Shown here: positions 1 to 12,014 of the stretch, in pieces
How the letters are laid out: each line of letters starts with the position of its first letter
How positions within the stretch are numbered: position 1 is the stretch's first letter
From: Silene latifolia
Lineage: Eukaryota; Streptophyta; Magnoliopsida; Caryophyllales; Caryophyllaceae
DNA length: 64,000 bases
NCBI RefSeq assembly: GCF_048544455.1
Contig: NC_133532.1
Location: 13,022,948-13,086,947, forward strand
Direction of reading: 5' to 3'
Notes under the pieces: generated by a model
Told to the model about the DNA's origin: nothing
The model's database searches: none
Seen by the model: the letters and a program-made list of their open reading frames with translations, nothing else
Translations under genes and position numbers: made by a program

Positions 1-1333
1 GTATTATATAAGACCGACCTATGGTATTTTTCTTCTTTTCACATCTAATTCTTTTAGTGAAATAAGTTTGCATTCTTTCCGCTTAAAAAAATTTACATTT
101 TTGATAAAATTACTACGAATCTACTTGAGTGCATACACTAGAATATTCTTTTTAGCTTAATTCGTTTGAATGATCGACCAAATCAAGCTTAGATTCACGG
201 TAATAACAGAAGAATGTCGTACCATCGTGAAGTTACCAAATTATCTTTTTCCTTTCAGTATTTTAAGTAACGAACTTTCTGTTACTAATGAAAGTCCAAT
301 TATCATCGAATTCACCTCTAACTCCCCAACCGATTTGGATATTAATGAACTCATTTCAAGTACTTTAAAAGGTGTAATCAGAATTTGGTCTTTAACTCAT
401 TTGTGTAAATACTACGCATTAAAATTTATATTACCATTCCGTTTAATTGATTTCAGTTCAGTTATTTTCAGCCGAAATAACCATCCACAAATTATAATGT
501 CAATAATTTCAATTAGCTCAAAGTACCAACTCACAACAAAAAGCAAACGTTAAAGTAATGTACTTGAGGAGAATATTAAGGAAAGGATGAGATGAGATGA
601 ACCCTAAAACTGCTGGAAAACTCAACTCACTGTCTCACTCACTTACATTCACACACTTTCTTCTCCCCTCAATTTTCCAACCAACTAACTAATTGATTTA
701 GATAATGAAATCCCAACAAAATTCCTCCTTTTTTTCATCCCTTACATTTCATTTTATGATGTTTTTTTGAGGTAATTTGTCACTTAATTTCATGTTTTCT
801 AATCTTAGAATTTGACAATTTGTGATGTTAAATTTCTGGGCTGTACTTTTGAAATTATCATAATTATCAGTTATCCAGTTAATTTGATCTGGGTTTTTAT
901 GCTTATGATGTGGGAAATTGTAAAAGATTATATTTCTATTGTAGATTTATGGATTAATCTTAATTATTAGGATTAAAGTTTGGATTTTTACCCTAATTAA
1001 AGAATTGAGTTTTGTTTGGTGAGTGTGTTTTTACTAACCCTAATTATTTGGGATCATTTGATGACATTTTTGGCATGTGGGTTTGATGTTAGGAGCTTGT
1101 TTTTCGTACCGAGAAGGTCTTAACCTAGTGGATAAGACGGAGGTATTGTGATAATAGATCCCGAGTTCGAATTCCCCTCCCCCATATGTTATATTTGCCT
1201 AATGATTGTTTTTGGTTGTTTAGTGTAAAATTGTGGATGTTTTAATTAGTTATGTATTTGTGAAGTGATTTCGAAACGAATTTGTGTTTAGAAGGTAGGT
1301 GTGTATATAAGAAAAGCCAAGAATTTGGCAGAA
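1..1333 (+). promoter_or_regulatory. Upstream region and 5' leader of the Tubby-like gene
   Basis: AT-rich upstream DNA. A pyrimidine-rich stretch at about 620-690 looks like a plant 5' leader. A leader intron is plausible from a GT near 771 to an AG at 1290-1291, because the sequence between is T-rich and the segment after it runs straight into the start codon at 1334; this intron is inferred only. The open frame at 170-553 shows no recognisable domain and is not called. Confidence 0.4.
1113..1186 (+). repeat. tRNA-derived SINE-like head
   Basis: A box A-like sequence (TAACCTAGTGG, 1121-1131) is followed about 40 bases later by a box B-like sequence (GAGTTCGAATTCC, 1163-1175), the spacing of an internal RNA polymerase III promoter. 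No tRNA cloverleaf closes around it, so it is more likely a SINE head or tRNA relic than a tRNA gene. It lies in the likely leader intron of the Tubby-like gene. No clear A-rich tail or target duplication was seen. Confidence 0.45.
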
Positions 1334-4076
1334 ATGTCTATTAGAAGCATTTTACATGACATGAAAGAGGAGCTTGGGAGTATTTCTAGGAAAGGGTTTG
1401 ATGTTAAGTTAGGGAATGGATTTAGATCGAGGTCGAATCAAGGGGTTCAGAGTAGTGTGGTTGCGGTTGACGCGTTTGTGCAGAGTTGTTGGGCTAATAT
1501 GCCACCTGAGCTTTTGAGGGATGTGTTAATGAGGATTGAGGCTTCTGAGAGCACTTGGCCTCTGAGGAGGAATGTTGTTGCTTGCGCTGGCGTTTGCAAG
1601 AATTGGAGAGATATTATGAAGGAGGTTGTGAAAGTTCCTGAGGTTTCCGGCAAATTGACATTCCCAATCTCCTTGAAGCAGGTTTGAGAAATCAGATTTC
1701 TTACTTTTATCTTCATTGTTACTCCTAGTGGAATTCTGTTGAATGCATTTCGTTTCGTGTTCTTAAGTTTGGTACCTTGATTAATCTATTCATGAGTCAA
1801 TGTTGTATGCTTCATCGTTTGTTCTGTATATTTGTTTTATGGCTTATATGAGAAGTTTTTTCTACTAGACTTGTAGGAGAAGAAGATAATGCTAGGTCAA
1901 ATGGAGTACGAGTAATCCTTTTGCTCAAAGCGTTTGAAATCTAAGCGTTTGAAATATCTTCACTTTTAGGGAAATCCCATCGTAATATCGTTAGGAGCTA
2001 TAAATATTCTTTATCTTAGAAAATGAGACGGTGCATACTCCCCAGACGGTGTATACTCAGCTAACCCCGACGTTCATCGTTAGGTCCTGTAGAATAAACT
2101 CATAAAGCATCCACATGTCATTTAGATTTAAATGGAATTTTGTGTCCTCTATTTCTTTCAAATACATTTTTTTGCTAAGCCTAGATCTCTTTCTCATTAG
2201 GCTGTACGACAGAAATGACAATATAGCTAAGATATTTCGTTGCTTATAGTTTCTGTTTTCGTTGTCAATGTAGTTGCGTCGGTGACTTGGTAAAAATGTC
2301 GAATACTTAGCTTAAATTGACCAAGTGCCTTCTTTTGCAGTAGATATATGCGTCTGTTGCTTATGTGAAAACAATGCTTCCTCTGTTTCATTAGATAGTA
2401 TAAGTTTTTCAAAATCTTCCTCACATATATTGAAAAACGTATACAATCAAAAGGAACAATTTATTTGATTTTGATATAATAGCAAAATATTGGTGCATCT
2501 ATCTATCTGTGAAGGGTTCTGATACTTGTTGTATACGCCACCCCTCCTCACTATGTTACATAGCATGACCTTTATGCACTACACAGAGCTACTTATTCTA
2601 TGTTTTCCCCCCTAACCTCCTGTTCTAATTATGTCTTCGTGTTTTTTTGTTCAGCCTGGATCGAGAGACACTCTTATTCATTGTTACATAAAGCGACATC
2701 GTAGCAGCCAAACGTATTATTTATTCCTTGGCTTAAGCTTAGGTGAACTTTTATAACTTCTTTCATCTTTCGGGTATCCATTGACATGGTTAAGCACTTA
2801 ATATTATACTGTTTCCATTCCATTTATATTGTCCTACTTTCTATTTTGGGTGGATTTAAGAAAAACTAATAAAATGGGAAAGTTGAGTAAATTTAGAAAG
2901 GGGATAATAATTTTGGGATAAATTTAAGCGGAAAGGGAACAATAAAATTGGGATAGAGGGAGTATTATTTAGGTTTTTTTAGTACACTTGTGTCTCGGTA
3001 AGCTTATTAGCAGGATAATGTAGATTGGTTCTGATATATTTTCAAGGATTTTTTTTTCTCATTGTATATTTATACTCATGTCAGCTTCTTATGATGATGG
3101 CAAGTTCCTTCTTGCTGCAAAAAAGTGTAGACGCGCAACTTGCGTTGACTACATTATATCCTCGAATCCTGAGAACATCTCAAAGGGCAGTAATACTTAT
3201 ATTGGCAAATTGAGGTATGAAATTCCTTTGTTGTTTGATATCTTTTTTAGCCTTTCTAGGCTATGATTTTACCTTTTTGTGTCTTTGCACTCTCAGATCC
3301 AATTTCCTCGGCACAAAATACACTATCCATGATACACTTCCTTCAAACAATGGAGCTAAAATCACAAGAAGTCGATCCACTAAGCTACTGGGTTCAAAAC
3401 AAGTTGTTCCCAGGGCTCCTTCTGGCAACTATGTCGTGTCACACATCTCATATGAGCTGAATAATTTGGGTTCAAGGTGAGTACAAGTTTCTTAACATAA
3501 ACCACAATTTGTCCTTTTTTTTCGTCCTGTCTTATTTTTTAACCAGCACTTAAAATTATCGTTTTCCTTTTTTTTTTTTTTTTTTTTGACAAATGGTTTT
3601 CATTTGACAGGGGTCCAAGGAGGATGAATTGTGTCATGGATACGATACCTGCATCAGCTGTTAAACCTGGAGGATTGGTCCCGACACAAACCGAACTTGT
3701 GGTCAATAATAACACGGATTATTTCCCATCAATCCCGTTCTTCAGGTCAAAATCAATTCGAGTGCACAATAGCCGATCTGAGGCTATTCCAAATACACAG
3801 GAGGAAACGTTGATTCTTCAAAATAAGGCTCCTCGATGGCATGAACAACTCCAGTGCTGGTGTTTGAATTTCAATGGTCGTGTAACCGTAGCTTCTGTCA
3901 AGAACTTTCAACTGGTTGCTTCCCTGGAAAATGGACCTCAGAATGAAAACGTTGTTCTTCAATTCGGGAAAGTTGGAAAGGATGTATTCACCATGGATTA
4001 TCAATATCCAATCTCTGCCTTCCAAGCTTTTGCCATTTGTCTGAGCAGCTTTGACACCCGAATTGCCTGTGAATGA
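1334..4076 (+). CDS. TULP/TLP: Tubby-like F-box protein, five coding exons
   Basis: Exons 1334-1681, 2655-2742, 3085-3214, 3297-3476 and 3611-4076 join through GT-AG introns in consistent phase to give 403 aa, a usual length for plant TLPs. Residues 53-98 (from [13 protein letters not shown]) are an F-box, known in this family to bind ASK/SKP1 in SCF ubiquitin ligases. Residues 117-403 form the tubby domain, known in the family to bind membrane PIP2. Both C-terminal tubby signatures are present: [14 protein letters not shown] at 336-349 and the terminal [16 protein letters not shown] at 388-403. The ATG at 1334 is chosen because [10 protein letters not shown] matches the conserved TLP amino terminus; an in-frame GTG 33 bases upstream is not a plausible start. 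A Stowaway MITE lies in intron 2. All key segments are intact. The exact TLP subgroup cannot be set by eye. Confidence 0.95.
2809..2962. mobile_element. Stowaway-like MITE in intron 2 of the Tubby-like gene
   Basis: The right end reads as inverted CTCCCTCTATCCC and the left end starts CTGTTTCCATTCC. The element is 154 bp, flanked on both sides by TA (2807-2808 and 2963-2964), the target duplication of Tc1/mariner-type Stowaway MITEs. No coding capacity. Confidence 0.75.
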
Positions 4077-5567
4077 CGTAAAAATGAGGTATTTATATAT
4101 ATCTGCAAAGTTTTCACTTGCTTACCCAGAATTTGAGCTAATTCTTCTTTGGTTTAGGTTTCATTAGTTCTTGTATGACATTAAATTTGGGCGGGCTAAT
4201 ATTCACTTTGGTGATCTTAACTTCGAGTTATAATGCATTCGTATAATATCGAAGAAACTAGACAAGAATAGGTCGAGTCGAGTCAAGTACCAGATAGGAG
4301 GACAGAATATAACATGATCCTCCTGTAAAAGCTTAGGCTCAAATAGTTAACACATTGTTACAATTCTAGGTAACGGACATTAGACTTTTCACACTTCTAT
4401 TAATTTCCGTAAATTTTTGAGTCGCTACACATTGGCTAGAGTTCAAATGAAAACTCAAAGCTTTAAGCCAGTTTTAGGTATTTAAGATGTTAATGTAGAT
4501 TTTCTCGAGTGCTTGCTGAATTGCTTTCACCATCTTCTACTTGTCAGGTAAGTCTGCATTTATATCAATCAAGCATGCGACACCGTTATGGATTTCTGAG
4601 CAAGAATTCGATTTACCAGGAAGCCGAGGAAGCAGTTTTCACATTGTGTGCTTAGTTTGGCTTTTCCATCGTCAAGTAGTGTAGTTGTCTCAGTGTGTAC
4701 ATATAATTAATTGTTGGGTGTAATCTTCGTCCTCTTTCGCGAGTTGAGACTGCATCTCCTGAAAACCTCCCTAAAGATGTTGATCTCATAGTTTGGCTTT
4801 TGTCTTGTAATTTTCGATGTTGTGCAGTTGGCAGCTACCTGAGAATCTGAGATTATTGAATGTGTACACATGATTTGGGTTCAAAACTAATCAACATCAA
4901 AAGTTATGACGTCCTATACATCGATAACTGTAATGCTTAGCGCCTAGTATAGGCTATAGTCGCGTTTGCCAACTTCACATACCACTCTCGAATCGTTCAG
5001 AGCAGTTAACAGTTCCACTTTACCACGCATGTAAGGTCAGATATGAGTTGCAGGCAACAATGTCTAGGTCGGAAGAGGATTCTCTCTATTTCTGTAGAAG
5101 CAAAAAAATCCATCAATTTTATCGTAGGGACCGTTTATCGATTAATATATAAATGTTTCTCCTATAAGACCAGTTAATGATAAAAACAATCCAATAAGTA
5201 GTAGCCTAACAAATGGTACAACTTAGAACATTAGGGTAATGATCGAGCTAAATAAAAATGCTGGTCATTATTGTAACTAGAGGTGTAACCGAGAAGATTT
5301 GAGCTTGGAATTAGCTCAAAAATTTGAACTCGAAGCTTGTTGCGCCACAAAATTGAAATTTGAGCCTCGAATCGTGCTCCATTATATTCTTTTCATTTTC
5401 TCGCATTTAAAGTATAACTAAAATTAATTTTTTTTAAAAATATGAAATTATAAAATACTAAAATTTAAAATAAATTATAAGTACAAAAGTACATACAAAT
5501 TGAAATAAATATTTAAAATATTAAAATTAAACACGTTAAATCTAAATATGTGCAGTTCATAGACTAT
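4077..5567. other. 3' flank of the Tubby-like gene, no gene seen
   Basis: Probable 3' untranslated region up to roughly 4.9 kb, then AT-rich spacer. About 5280-5400 and 5820-5920 share GAGCTTG / CTCGAA-rich sequence and may be two ends of one degraded element split by the MITE at 5568-5802. No coding region supported. Confidence 0.4.
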
Positions 5568-5802
5568 ACATCTGAGGTAGTACATCTCATTGTCTATTTT
5601 CTGAGTTTGATATTAAAGTTTTTGAGTTCTATTTTAAATATCATGAGTTTTAAGTATAAAGCTTTTGAGCACATTTACTTAAACATTAAACTAAAAAAAT
5701 ATAATATTGCTCAAAAACTATATTTATAAATATACTAATGCGCTCAGAAAAAAATGTGTATATGCTCAATAACTAAAAGGTCTGAGGTACTACCTCAGAT
5801 GT
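5568..5802. mobile_element. Small MITE with near-perfect terminal inverted repeats
   Basis: Left end ACATCTGAGGTAGTAC and right end GTACTACCTCAGATGT are exact inverted copies over 16 bases, bounding a 235-bp AT-rich interior with no coding frame. The target duplication is not clear, so the superfamily is not assigned. Confidence 0.65.
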
Positions 5803-6326
5803 GTAATCTTTTTTCCCAAATATGTGCTCCAACGAGCTTTGCTACTGAATCTTGATGAGCTGCTCGAATTTGGTCAAGCTCGACTCAAGCTCGGGCTTAA
5901 GATAAGGTTAAATTTCAATATTTTTAGTTAAAATTTTTCAACTTTTTCCACATTTCTTTTAAACCATAACCCGTTCACTTCCGCTGAAATTTTCCGTCCC
6001 GTTAAAGTTAATTTCTAATTCCGCCGCTAGACAGAGATAGTAGTTTAGAAGATTACATGAAAGTAAGGAATATCCTTACTAGTGGATGACTAGTAGTAGG
6101 GGCTTACAATATTTGATGATGATCATAAAATGCATAATAATCTAGTGGATGACTAGTATGTGCTCAACTTGAAGTTCTTGCAGTCAATTTTAATCATCAG
6201 AAAATGCATAATTTCCTCCTTTAGGAAAAGCTGCAAAAAATCTAAAAATGCCATTTGGGCAATTAGGCCTATGTGGACAAGTGGAGAGAAGCATTTTTTT
6301 ACAATTGTAGATAGATTTTCAATTAA
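5803..6326. other. AT-rich spacer, no gene
   Basis: Holds the putative right half of a degraded element (about 5820-5920) and two copies of CTAGTGGATGACTAGTA about 63 bases apart (near 6080 and 6142). Nothing coding is supported. Confidence 0.4.
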
Positions 6327-6641
6327 TGTAACACCACCCGATATTTGAAGAGGTTTATTAATAAGTTTAAATGACTCGTATTTAAAGGGATTGAAAGTGT
6401 TACTCATATCAACAAAGAACACTTTCTTTTTGGTCATCCATGCAAAAGAACTCTTCCGTTAAGCGTGCTTGGTTGCGAGTAGTATTAGAATGGGTGACGT
6501 CCTAGGAAGATTTTTGGGATGCGCATGAGTGAGGACAAACTGCGCTGGAAAGAATCCCGTGTTGATTTGTGGGTCATGTACAATGTCTGACGAGCTACCG
6601 TGAATATCCGCTCCCGGTCCACGTTAGGCTGGGGTGTTACA
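6327..6641 (+). mobile_element. Cassandra-type TRIM, solo LTR
   Basis: A 315-bp unit starts TGTAACACC and ends GGTGTTACA, a perfect 9-base terminal inversion of LTR type. It contains a block closely resembling the 3' half of plant 5S rRNA (6448-6509), the diagnostic feature of Cassandra TRIM elements. No primer-binding site or second LTR is seen, so it is a solo LTR. Flanks (ATTAA / GATAA) are only partly alike, suggesting an old insertion. Confidence 0.85.
6448..6509 (+). promoter_or_regulatory. 5S rRNA-like block inside the Cassandra LTR
   Basis: GTTAAGCGTGCTTGG (box A region) and GAATGGGTGACG (box C region), separated by GCGAGTAGTATTA, follow the order and spacing of the 5S rRNA internal promoter. 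Several substitutions relative to 5S rRNA are visible, for example TTCCG where CGAAG is expected. It is a TE-borne 5S-like module, not a 5S rRNA gene. Confidence 0.8.
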
Positions 6642-7351
6642 GATAAGTTTGTAGAAATTTAGCATGTTTGACCAATCAATATGTCAATTTTAATCTTTGG
6701 TAACCAACATACTAAAATAATATATTTAAGTCATTATACTGTTTTGCAACATGTTGCTTACTTAACATATTCATTTGACATATTTTACCGTATGAATTTT
6801 TACACTATTTTATAAAGAAAAATACCAATCTTGTAATCTGAATATGCTAATTAAAAAACACTTTAACTAATTCTAATAATTAAAATATGTTGCCAAACCT
6901 TGTAATAAAATCTACTGTCATTTATAATCTACTTTTCAATCTGATTATGCTGAAAGTAATTGCTAAGTACTAAATATAGTCTATATTTTTTTTAGATGAT
7001 ATTTTTGTTTAATCTTTAAGACGTTAGGTAACTAGACTAAACCATCTTCGATGCAATAGATTAATAAGGTGAAGAGAATTCTCCATCGTGGTTCATGTTG
7101 ACTTAGAAAGGATGTTTTGACTGATGGAAAAGAACCCAATCAACAATCATGCTTTGGTAGCTAACTTGCTCAAAGTGATCGATTTTAAAATAACCCAATC
7201 AATTTGCTAGAACAATTGGCTACCGTTTATAGTGAAAGTTATGGTAAGAACACGATATCATTTTCTGTTGCACTCATGCATGCAACAATAACTTTATCTA
7301 GTGATTTCAATAGTTTTATTGTCACATGCTAAAAGCTCGTACGAGTATTAA
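6642..7351. other. AT-rich spacer, no gene
   Basis: Low-complexity AT-rich DNA between the Cassandra LTR and the first Helitron. No coding frame, repeat array or RNA gene is supported. Confidence 0.5.
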
Positions 7352-8377
7352 TTTATAAATTAGGTTTGTGACCCGTGAAATTCACGGGTTTATCTGTTTT
7401 AATTTTGTTATTTTTATCTTTTTATTTATACTTTTCTGAGCAATTAGTTGATTCATTTAAAAAATATAGTCTTGGAATACATAAAAGTTAGTCGGTTAGT
7501 GTCTTATTTCTTTGACAACTTTGGTTTATTTCAAAACTATATAGTGTACTTTAGTTGTTTGTTTTGATTAATATACTAATAACATGTGGTTCTAAAAAAA
7601 ATAATTACCTTTAATAAGTCCAGTAATTCATGATAAATGCTTAAGATTACCTTTTAATTAGATTGTATAGATTATGTACTAAATTTTATATGTGAAATCT
7701 TGAATGTCCATTTGTCATTTAGGCCAATAAAGTTAGTACGTGAAGATGAAAGAGTAAATTAATCCATAATATTAAATTATTGATCCTTTTTTTTCTTTTT
7801 TTTTGTGAGTAATAAATCTCGAAATGTAAGGAGTTAAGAAGATATAGAATTATAGGACTTTTTATCTTCTCAATCTTTTAATTCTCATAAATCATATTTT
7901 CTAATAGTAGCATAATTATGAAGTTTAATAAATGATAATCTTTATATATCGTTTGTATCAATTTATCAAAAATTCTAAATTTTAAAATTTTGCATAAAAG
8001 ATAAAATGAGTTAAATGGTAGCCTACTACAAATCTCATTGCAATCTCATTTGTGTTATAAGACATACACACAAGATAATATGACATGTACGCATAAGTAT
8101 TAGACAATAATTTACATTTAGCTATTATCAATACCAAAAGAGATTTTTTTGTCCAACTTGTTAGTAAGATTGAGATCTTTGCAACTCCAATTTAATCCTA
8201 TGAGAGTTATTTTTCAAAAAAAAATGATGAATAAAAAAATAACACATACCCAAATAAAACATATAGTTGAAAGTTTCTGAAATAATAAAAAAAAAATCAT
8301 GAACCTAAAAACAATTACTCATTCACATTCATGTTGTCAATCTTGTAGTTAGTTTATAACATAGTATTGAGTGTAAT

Positions 8378-8392
8378 GGGGGGGGGGGGGGG
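8378..8392. repeat. G15 homopolymer
   Basis: Fifteen consecutive G on the plus strand in otherwise AT-rich Helitron B sequence. Likely length-variable. Confidence 0.9.
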
Positions 8393-8429
8393 ATGAAGTA
8401 TTTGTTTAAGCAATTATAATATTTCTCTT

Positions 8430-8703
8430 CTTTATATAGTCTTCTTTCTCCAATTAACTATCCATACAAAAAAAAATCCATCGAGTGATTAATAACAAAT
8501 AAAATGGTGGAATTTGATTTATGTAATATTAACCTTATCGTTATTAATTTAAGTTTTCTCTTACCACTCTTCTTCATATAGTCTTTTTTCTCCAATTAAC
8601 TATCCATACAAAAAAAATCCACTGAGTGATTAATAACAAATGAAATGGTGGAATTTGATTTATGTAATATTAACCTTATCGTTATTAATTTAAGTTCTCT
8701 CTT
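8430..8703. repeat. Tandem duplication, period about 140 bp
   Basis: Two adjacent copies run from near GTCTTCTTTCTCC (8441) and GTCTTTTTTCTCC (8581), both continuing through AATGGTGGAATTTG to TTAATTTAAGT. They differ by only a few bases, so the duplication is younger than the body of Helitron B. Confidence 0.85.
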
Positions 8704-8858
8704 AAATAAGGTATAAAATAGGCATTGAATTATAAAGATATAAGTATATTTACCTTTGAATAGTTCAACTCCACAAATCTTGATAGTCTCTAAATGAAAA
8801 CAAAATTACATATATATTAAGGTTAAAAATGTGAAAATTACTTCAAACCAATCGAACT

Positions 8859-8860
<2 letters not shown>

Positions 8861-8899
<39 letters not shown>

Positions 8900-8901
8900 A
8901 T
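8861..8901. repeat. (AAAT)n microsatellite
   Basis: About ten uninterrupted tetranucleotide units in Helitron B. Confidence 0.9.
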
Positions 8902-9289
8902 TATTAGTTTAAAAACCTTAATACACTTACCTTGATGTTGATACAATGATAAGAAAGATTATTGACACATATATACAATTCTTTTGGCAATAGAGGTAAA
9001 AAAATTTTGGCTTGAATTTTGGCTCACAAATGTGCCTTCCATAAAACATTTATATAGCCAAATGTGCCTTCCATAAAATCTATATATCTAATTTAAAAAG
9101 CCAAAGTTAATGTTTGTTATGCCATTTGCATTTAATGGTTCATTTTTTTTCTTTTTAAATAAGAAATAATGACGTGGCTTTCTATAATTGGTGACGTGGA
9201 ATTTTGGTTATGCAAGGTGGCATTTAGTAATGCGAGGTGGCATTGTCTACGTGGCTTTTAAGGTTTACTCTTTTAATAATATTTATAGA

Positions 9290-11495
9290 TATTATTAAAA
9301 GGCTAGACATTAAAAGCCACGTAGACATGGGCTAAATGTCACATTGGCAAAATAAATGTGACATGACAACAATTAATTGTGACGTGTCGAAATATATTCC
9401 ACATGGAAATACTAGCATAGTAGTATACCTGAATTTTTTTTTATGAATTCCACATTTAAAAGTTACTCTCATAATTAATGGTAAAAAAATAAATGTAGAT
9501 AATTATGAAAAACCATTAAAATTTCACAATTTACTTTTTCAACCATCATGGCAATAATCCTTATTTTTTTTATCATTTATATTATATTTTTTTTCAGGTG
9601 CTGAATGGTTTTTAACCATTATTAGATGATTGTTGATCTCAAAATAGAGATCTTATATTATTTCTTTAATCTATCAATAAATAATATTTAAAGGCATGTT
9701 GATGACCTAATTGGCAAGGATTCTACATTTTCATTCATTTATTTAAAAGTGATACCAATAAGTACAAAAAATTCAAAAATATTAGTTGCAGATACAAATT
9801 AAAAAAAAAAAACTAAATCTCTAATAATAAATTAATACAAACTTTTTGGTTTCCTCTCATAAATCTATAAAATTTAATTAAAAGGCTACTTAACACATTT
9901 ACTTTTAATTCACATGACATTTTTCTATCGGTTAATATTAATTAATCTACACAAATATAATTAAATCCTACCTATAACACATTACTTAACCATACCACAT
10001 ACTCTAAATCCCTCTCCTAACTTATTAAACAAATTATTGTGAAAAAAATAATAATTCAAAGCTTAAGCAAATTAATAATTTCCCATTTTTAGGGCATAAA
10101 TGCCAAAGAATTCCAAAGGGGAAAGTTGGAAATAAATTGCTATAAAATTTTGAATTGATTACATGTCTTTTGACATGGTTTCTTGAATGTAAGAGTAACC
10201 ACCATTATTTCTCAATTCCTATAAATTTTTTATTTTTCCTCCATGATTTGTACTTCACATATGCATATTACAATCTTTGGAGTTGTCATTTCATGAAACC
10301 ACTTTAGACACTTTTATTTTTGGTAAAATCTCACATCCTTCGCAACAAGTAAGTTTGTTTTATTGATAATTGCATTTACATATTATACTTTGTAGTTAAT
10401 TTAATAGACTCTACATTGCATATATAATGGGTGATTATTGTTTTTCTTTTTCTTGAAGATTAATGTTAGGGGTACTTTATCTCAAGATTAAGCTATTCAA
10501 TTAATTTTATAAATTTGACAGATCATTTACGCTTTTGTTATATCATATATATGTAAGTAATTGAGCGTTTTGCTTTATAAGAGTATACAAGTATATCATA
10601 GACCAGTGGCTTACGTCTTAATTTATATAGAGTTTATTTTAGTTTTTTGAATTTCTTATTAGTTTAGTACTTCGTATATACTTTTTCATACTTTTAAATA
10701 TTAGTTTCGACACTTTTCAATTGTTGCACACTCCATTTGAAAACAAATGTAAGAATGTACAATTTATGTATAAACATCCCTTTCCTTTCCTTTATTTTGT
10801 CTAACCAATCAAGGTCATTGTTTAATGTATATTTTTCCGTTCTAAAAAGAAGTCAAAAGCGTATGCAATCCTATAATGTGTAGTTTACATATTGCTTTGT
10901 TAACTCGAAACACATAAATTGACAACAATAGATATAGTAGAAACTTTATCCTTTATTAATAAGTACAAAAAAACGGAAGTGAGCTTCATTTATATTTATC
11001 ATTACTCATAGATAGTGAATGTGTTTTGCTTTATCAAAACGGAGTGGCATGCCTTCACGTGGTTTGAATTCTCTCCATTTATTTCTGATAGACAATTCGA
11101 ATTCGTTCGTCGCGATCTAATGGTTGTAATCTTTATAAAAGTAATGTTTATGGAAACAGAAAATATATTAAAATATTAGTGTATTAGAGAGAAAACACGA
11201 GGAAAAAAATGAAGAGAATCCAAATTGGCTTTCACGTTGTAGATTTATTTACCAAATAACATGTCACTGTATGATATAATAAGTCAAAGTGTTGTGAATC
11301 TCATATAAGGTAAAATATTTTTTGGTAATTATTGTTTAAGCTTTTTTTAGCAAAAAAAATTATAAAGTTGTAAAAAGGTTACACCAATGCATTTGGACGT
11401 CAATTTTTCTTCATCATTTACCTCAAAAAATGTATGCAATATATCTAGGAAATTCTTATTAGAAGTTAATGTGGATTGTGGTCACATAATTCATA
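9290..11495. other. Interior of Helitron A, no gene
   Basis: AT-rich. The first 60 bases after the B insertion share ACATTAAAAGCCACGTAGAC with the 5' region of B, showing the two belong to one family. No exon-like sequence captured from a host gene could be recognised. Confidence 0.45.
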
Positions 11496-11712
11496 CTCCC
11501 TCCTATTCCAGATAACCGTCCCATTGTCCATTTCCTTCTATTCACAATAATGTCCCATTGTTCATTTTTGGTAAGTGTTGTGTGGTCCAAATTTAATTTC
11601 ATTTCCGTCTATTCACATAACTGTCCTATTGTCCGTTTTGTGTGGTCTAAACTCACTTTTTTAATTCTTGTACCATATTCACAATGGGACGGTTATCTGA
11701 AATAGGAGGGAG
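11496..11712. mobile_element. Stowaway-like MITE
   Basis: Terminal inverted repeats CTCCCTCCTATTCCAGATAA and its inverse (TTATCTGAAATAGGAGGGAG) bound a 217-bp element with TA on both sides (11494-11495, 11713-11714). Internal copies of TGTCCCATTG give it extra internal repeats. Non-coding. Confidence 0.85.
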
Positions 11713-11983
11713 TAGTATTTAGTTAGTAATTAATGAATTATGTTAAATTAGTGACTCTTAATATATCTTGGGTAATACTGTTTTATAAATATATTTTAAT
11801 TTTAATTAACAAATGAAAGATTAAACATTGCATAATAATTATATTCTATACGGAAGGTAAGAATTCTTCCTTTTTTTTTTCCTATTACTTTTACCGCTAA
11901 TTCTTTTATATGTATGCATTTTGTAATTGATCAATTACAAAAGTAAATAGATAGGGAGAAGGCATTGGAGTTTTATTCTAATA

Positions 11984-12014
11984 CTAGGTAGTATTCCGCG
12001 CTTCGCGCGGCCTG
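11984..12014 (-). mobile_element. Helitron C, 3' terminus (other end not found)
   Basis: On the minus strand a GC-rich hairpin (CCGCGCGAAGCGCGG, 11996-12010) is followed by AATACTACCTAG, so CTAG ends at 11984 next to a flanking A (11983). The element must extend to the right. A 5' end (TC... on the minus strand with T beyond) could not be chosen with confidence; about 12619 is one weak candidate. Confidence 0.6.

Larger units (their letters stand above)
7360..9289 (-). mobile_element. Helitron B, non-autonomous, complete
   Basis: Read on the minus strand it starts TCTATAAATATTATTAAAAG (end at 9289) and finishes with the hairpin ACCCGTGAATTTCACGGGT followed by CACAAACCTAA (7360), i.e. a TC...CTAA Helitron of 1,930 bp. 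It sits between A (7359) and T (9290), the Helitron target rule. It contains a 140-bp tandem duplication, a G15 tract and an (AAAT)n tract, and no helicase or Rep frame. Confidence 0.8.

Noticed and set aside
170..553. 127-codon open frame upstream of the Tubby-like gene
   Set aside because: No domain, start context or homology recognised; AT-rich and positioned in the promoter region.
6153..6437. Overlapping short frames on both strands
   Set aside because: They run across the start of the Cassandra LTR and encode low-complexity sequence.
6448..6509. A 5S rRNA gene
   Set aside because: Only the 3' part of 5S is present, with substitutions, inside an LTR with TGTAACACC/GGTGTTACA ends.
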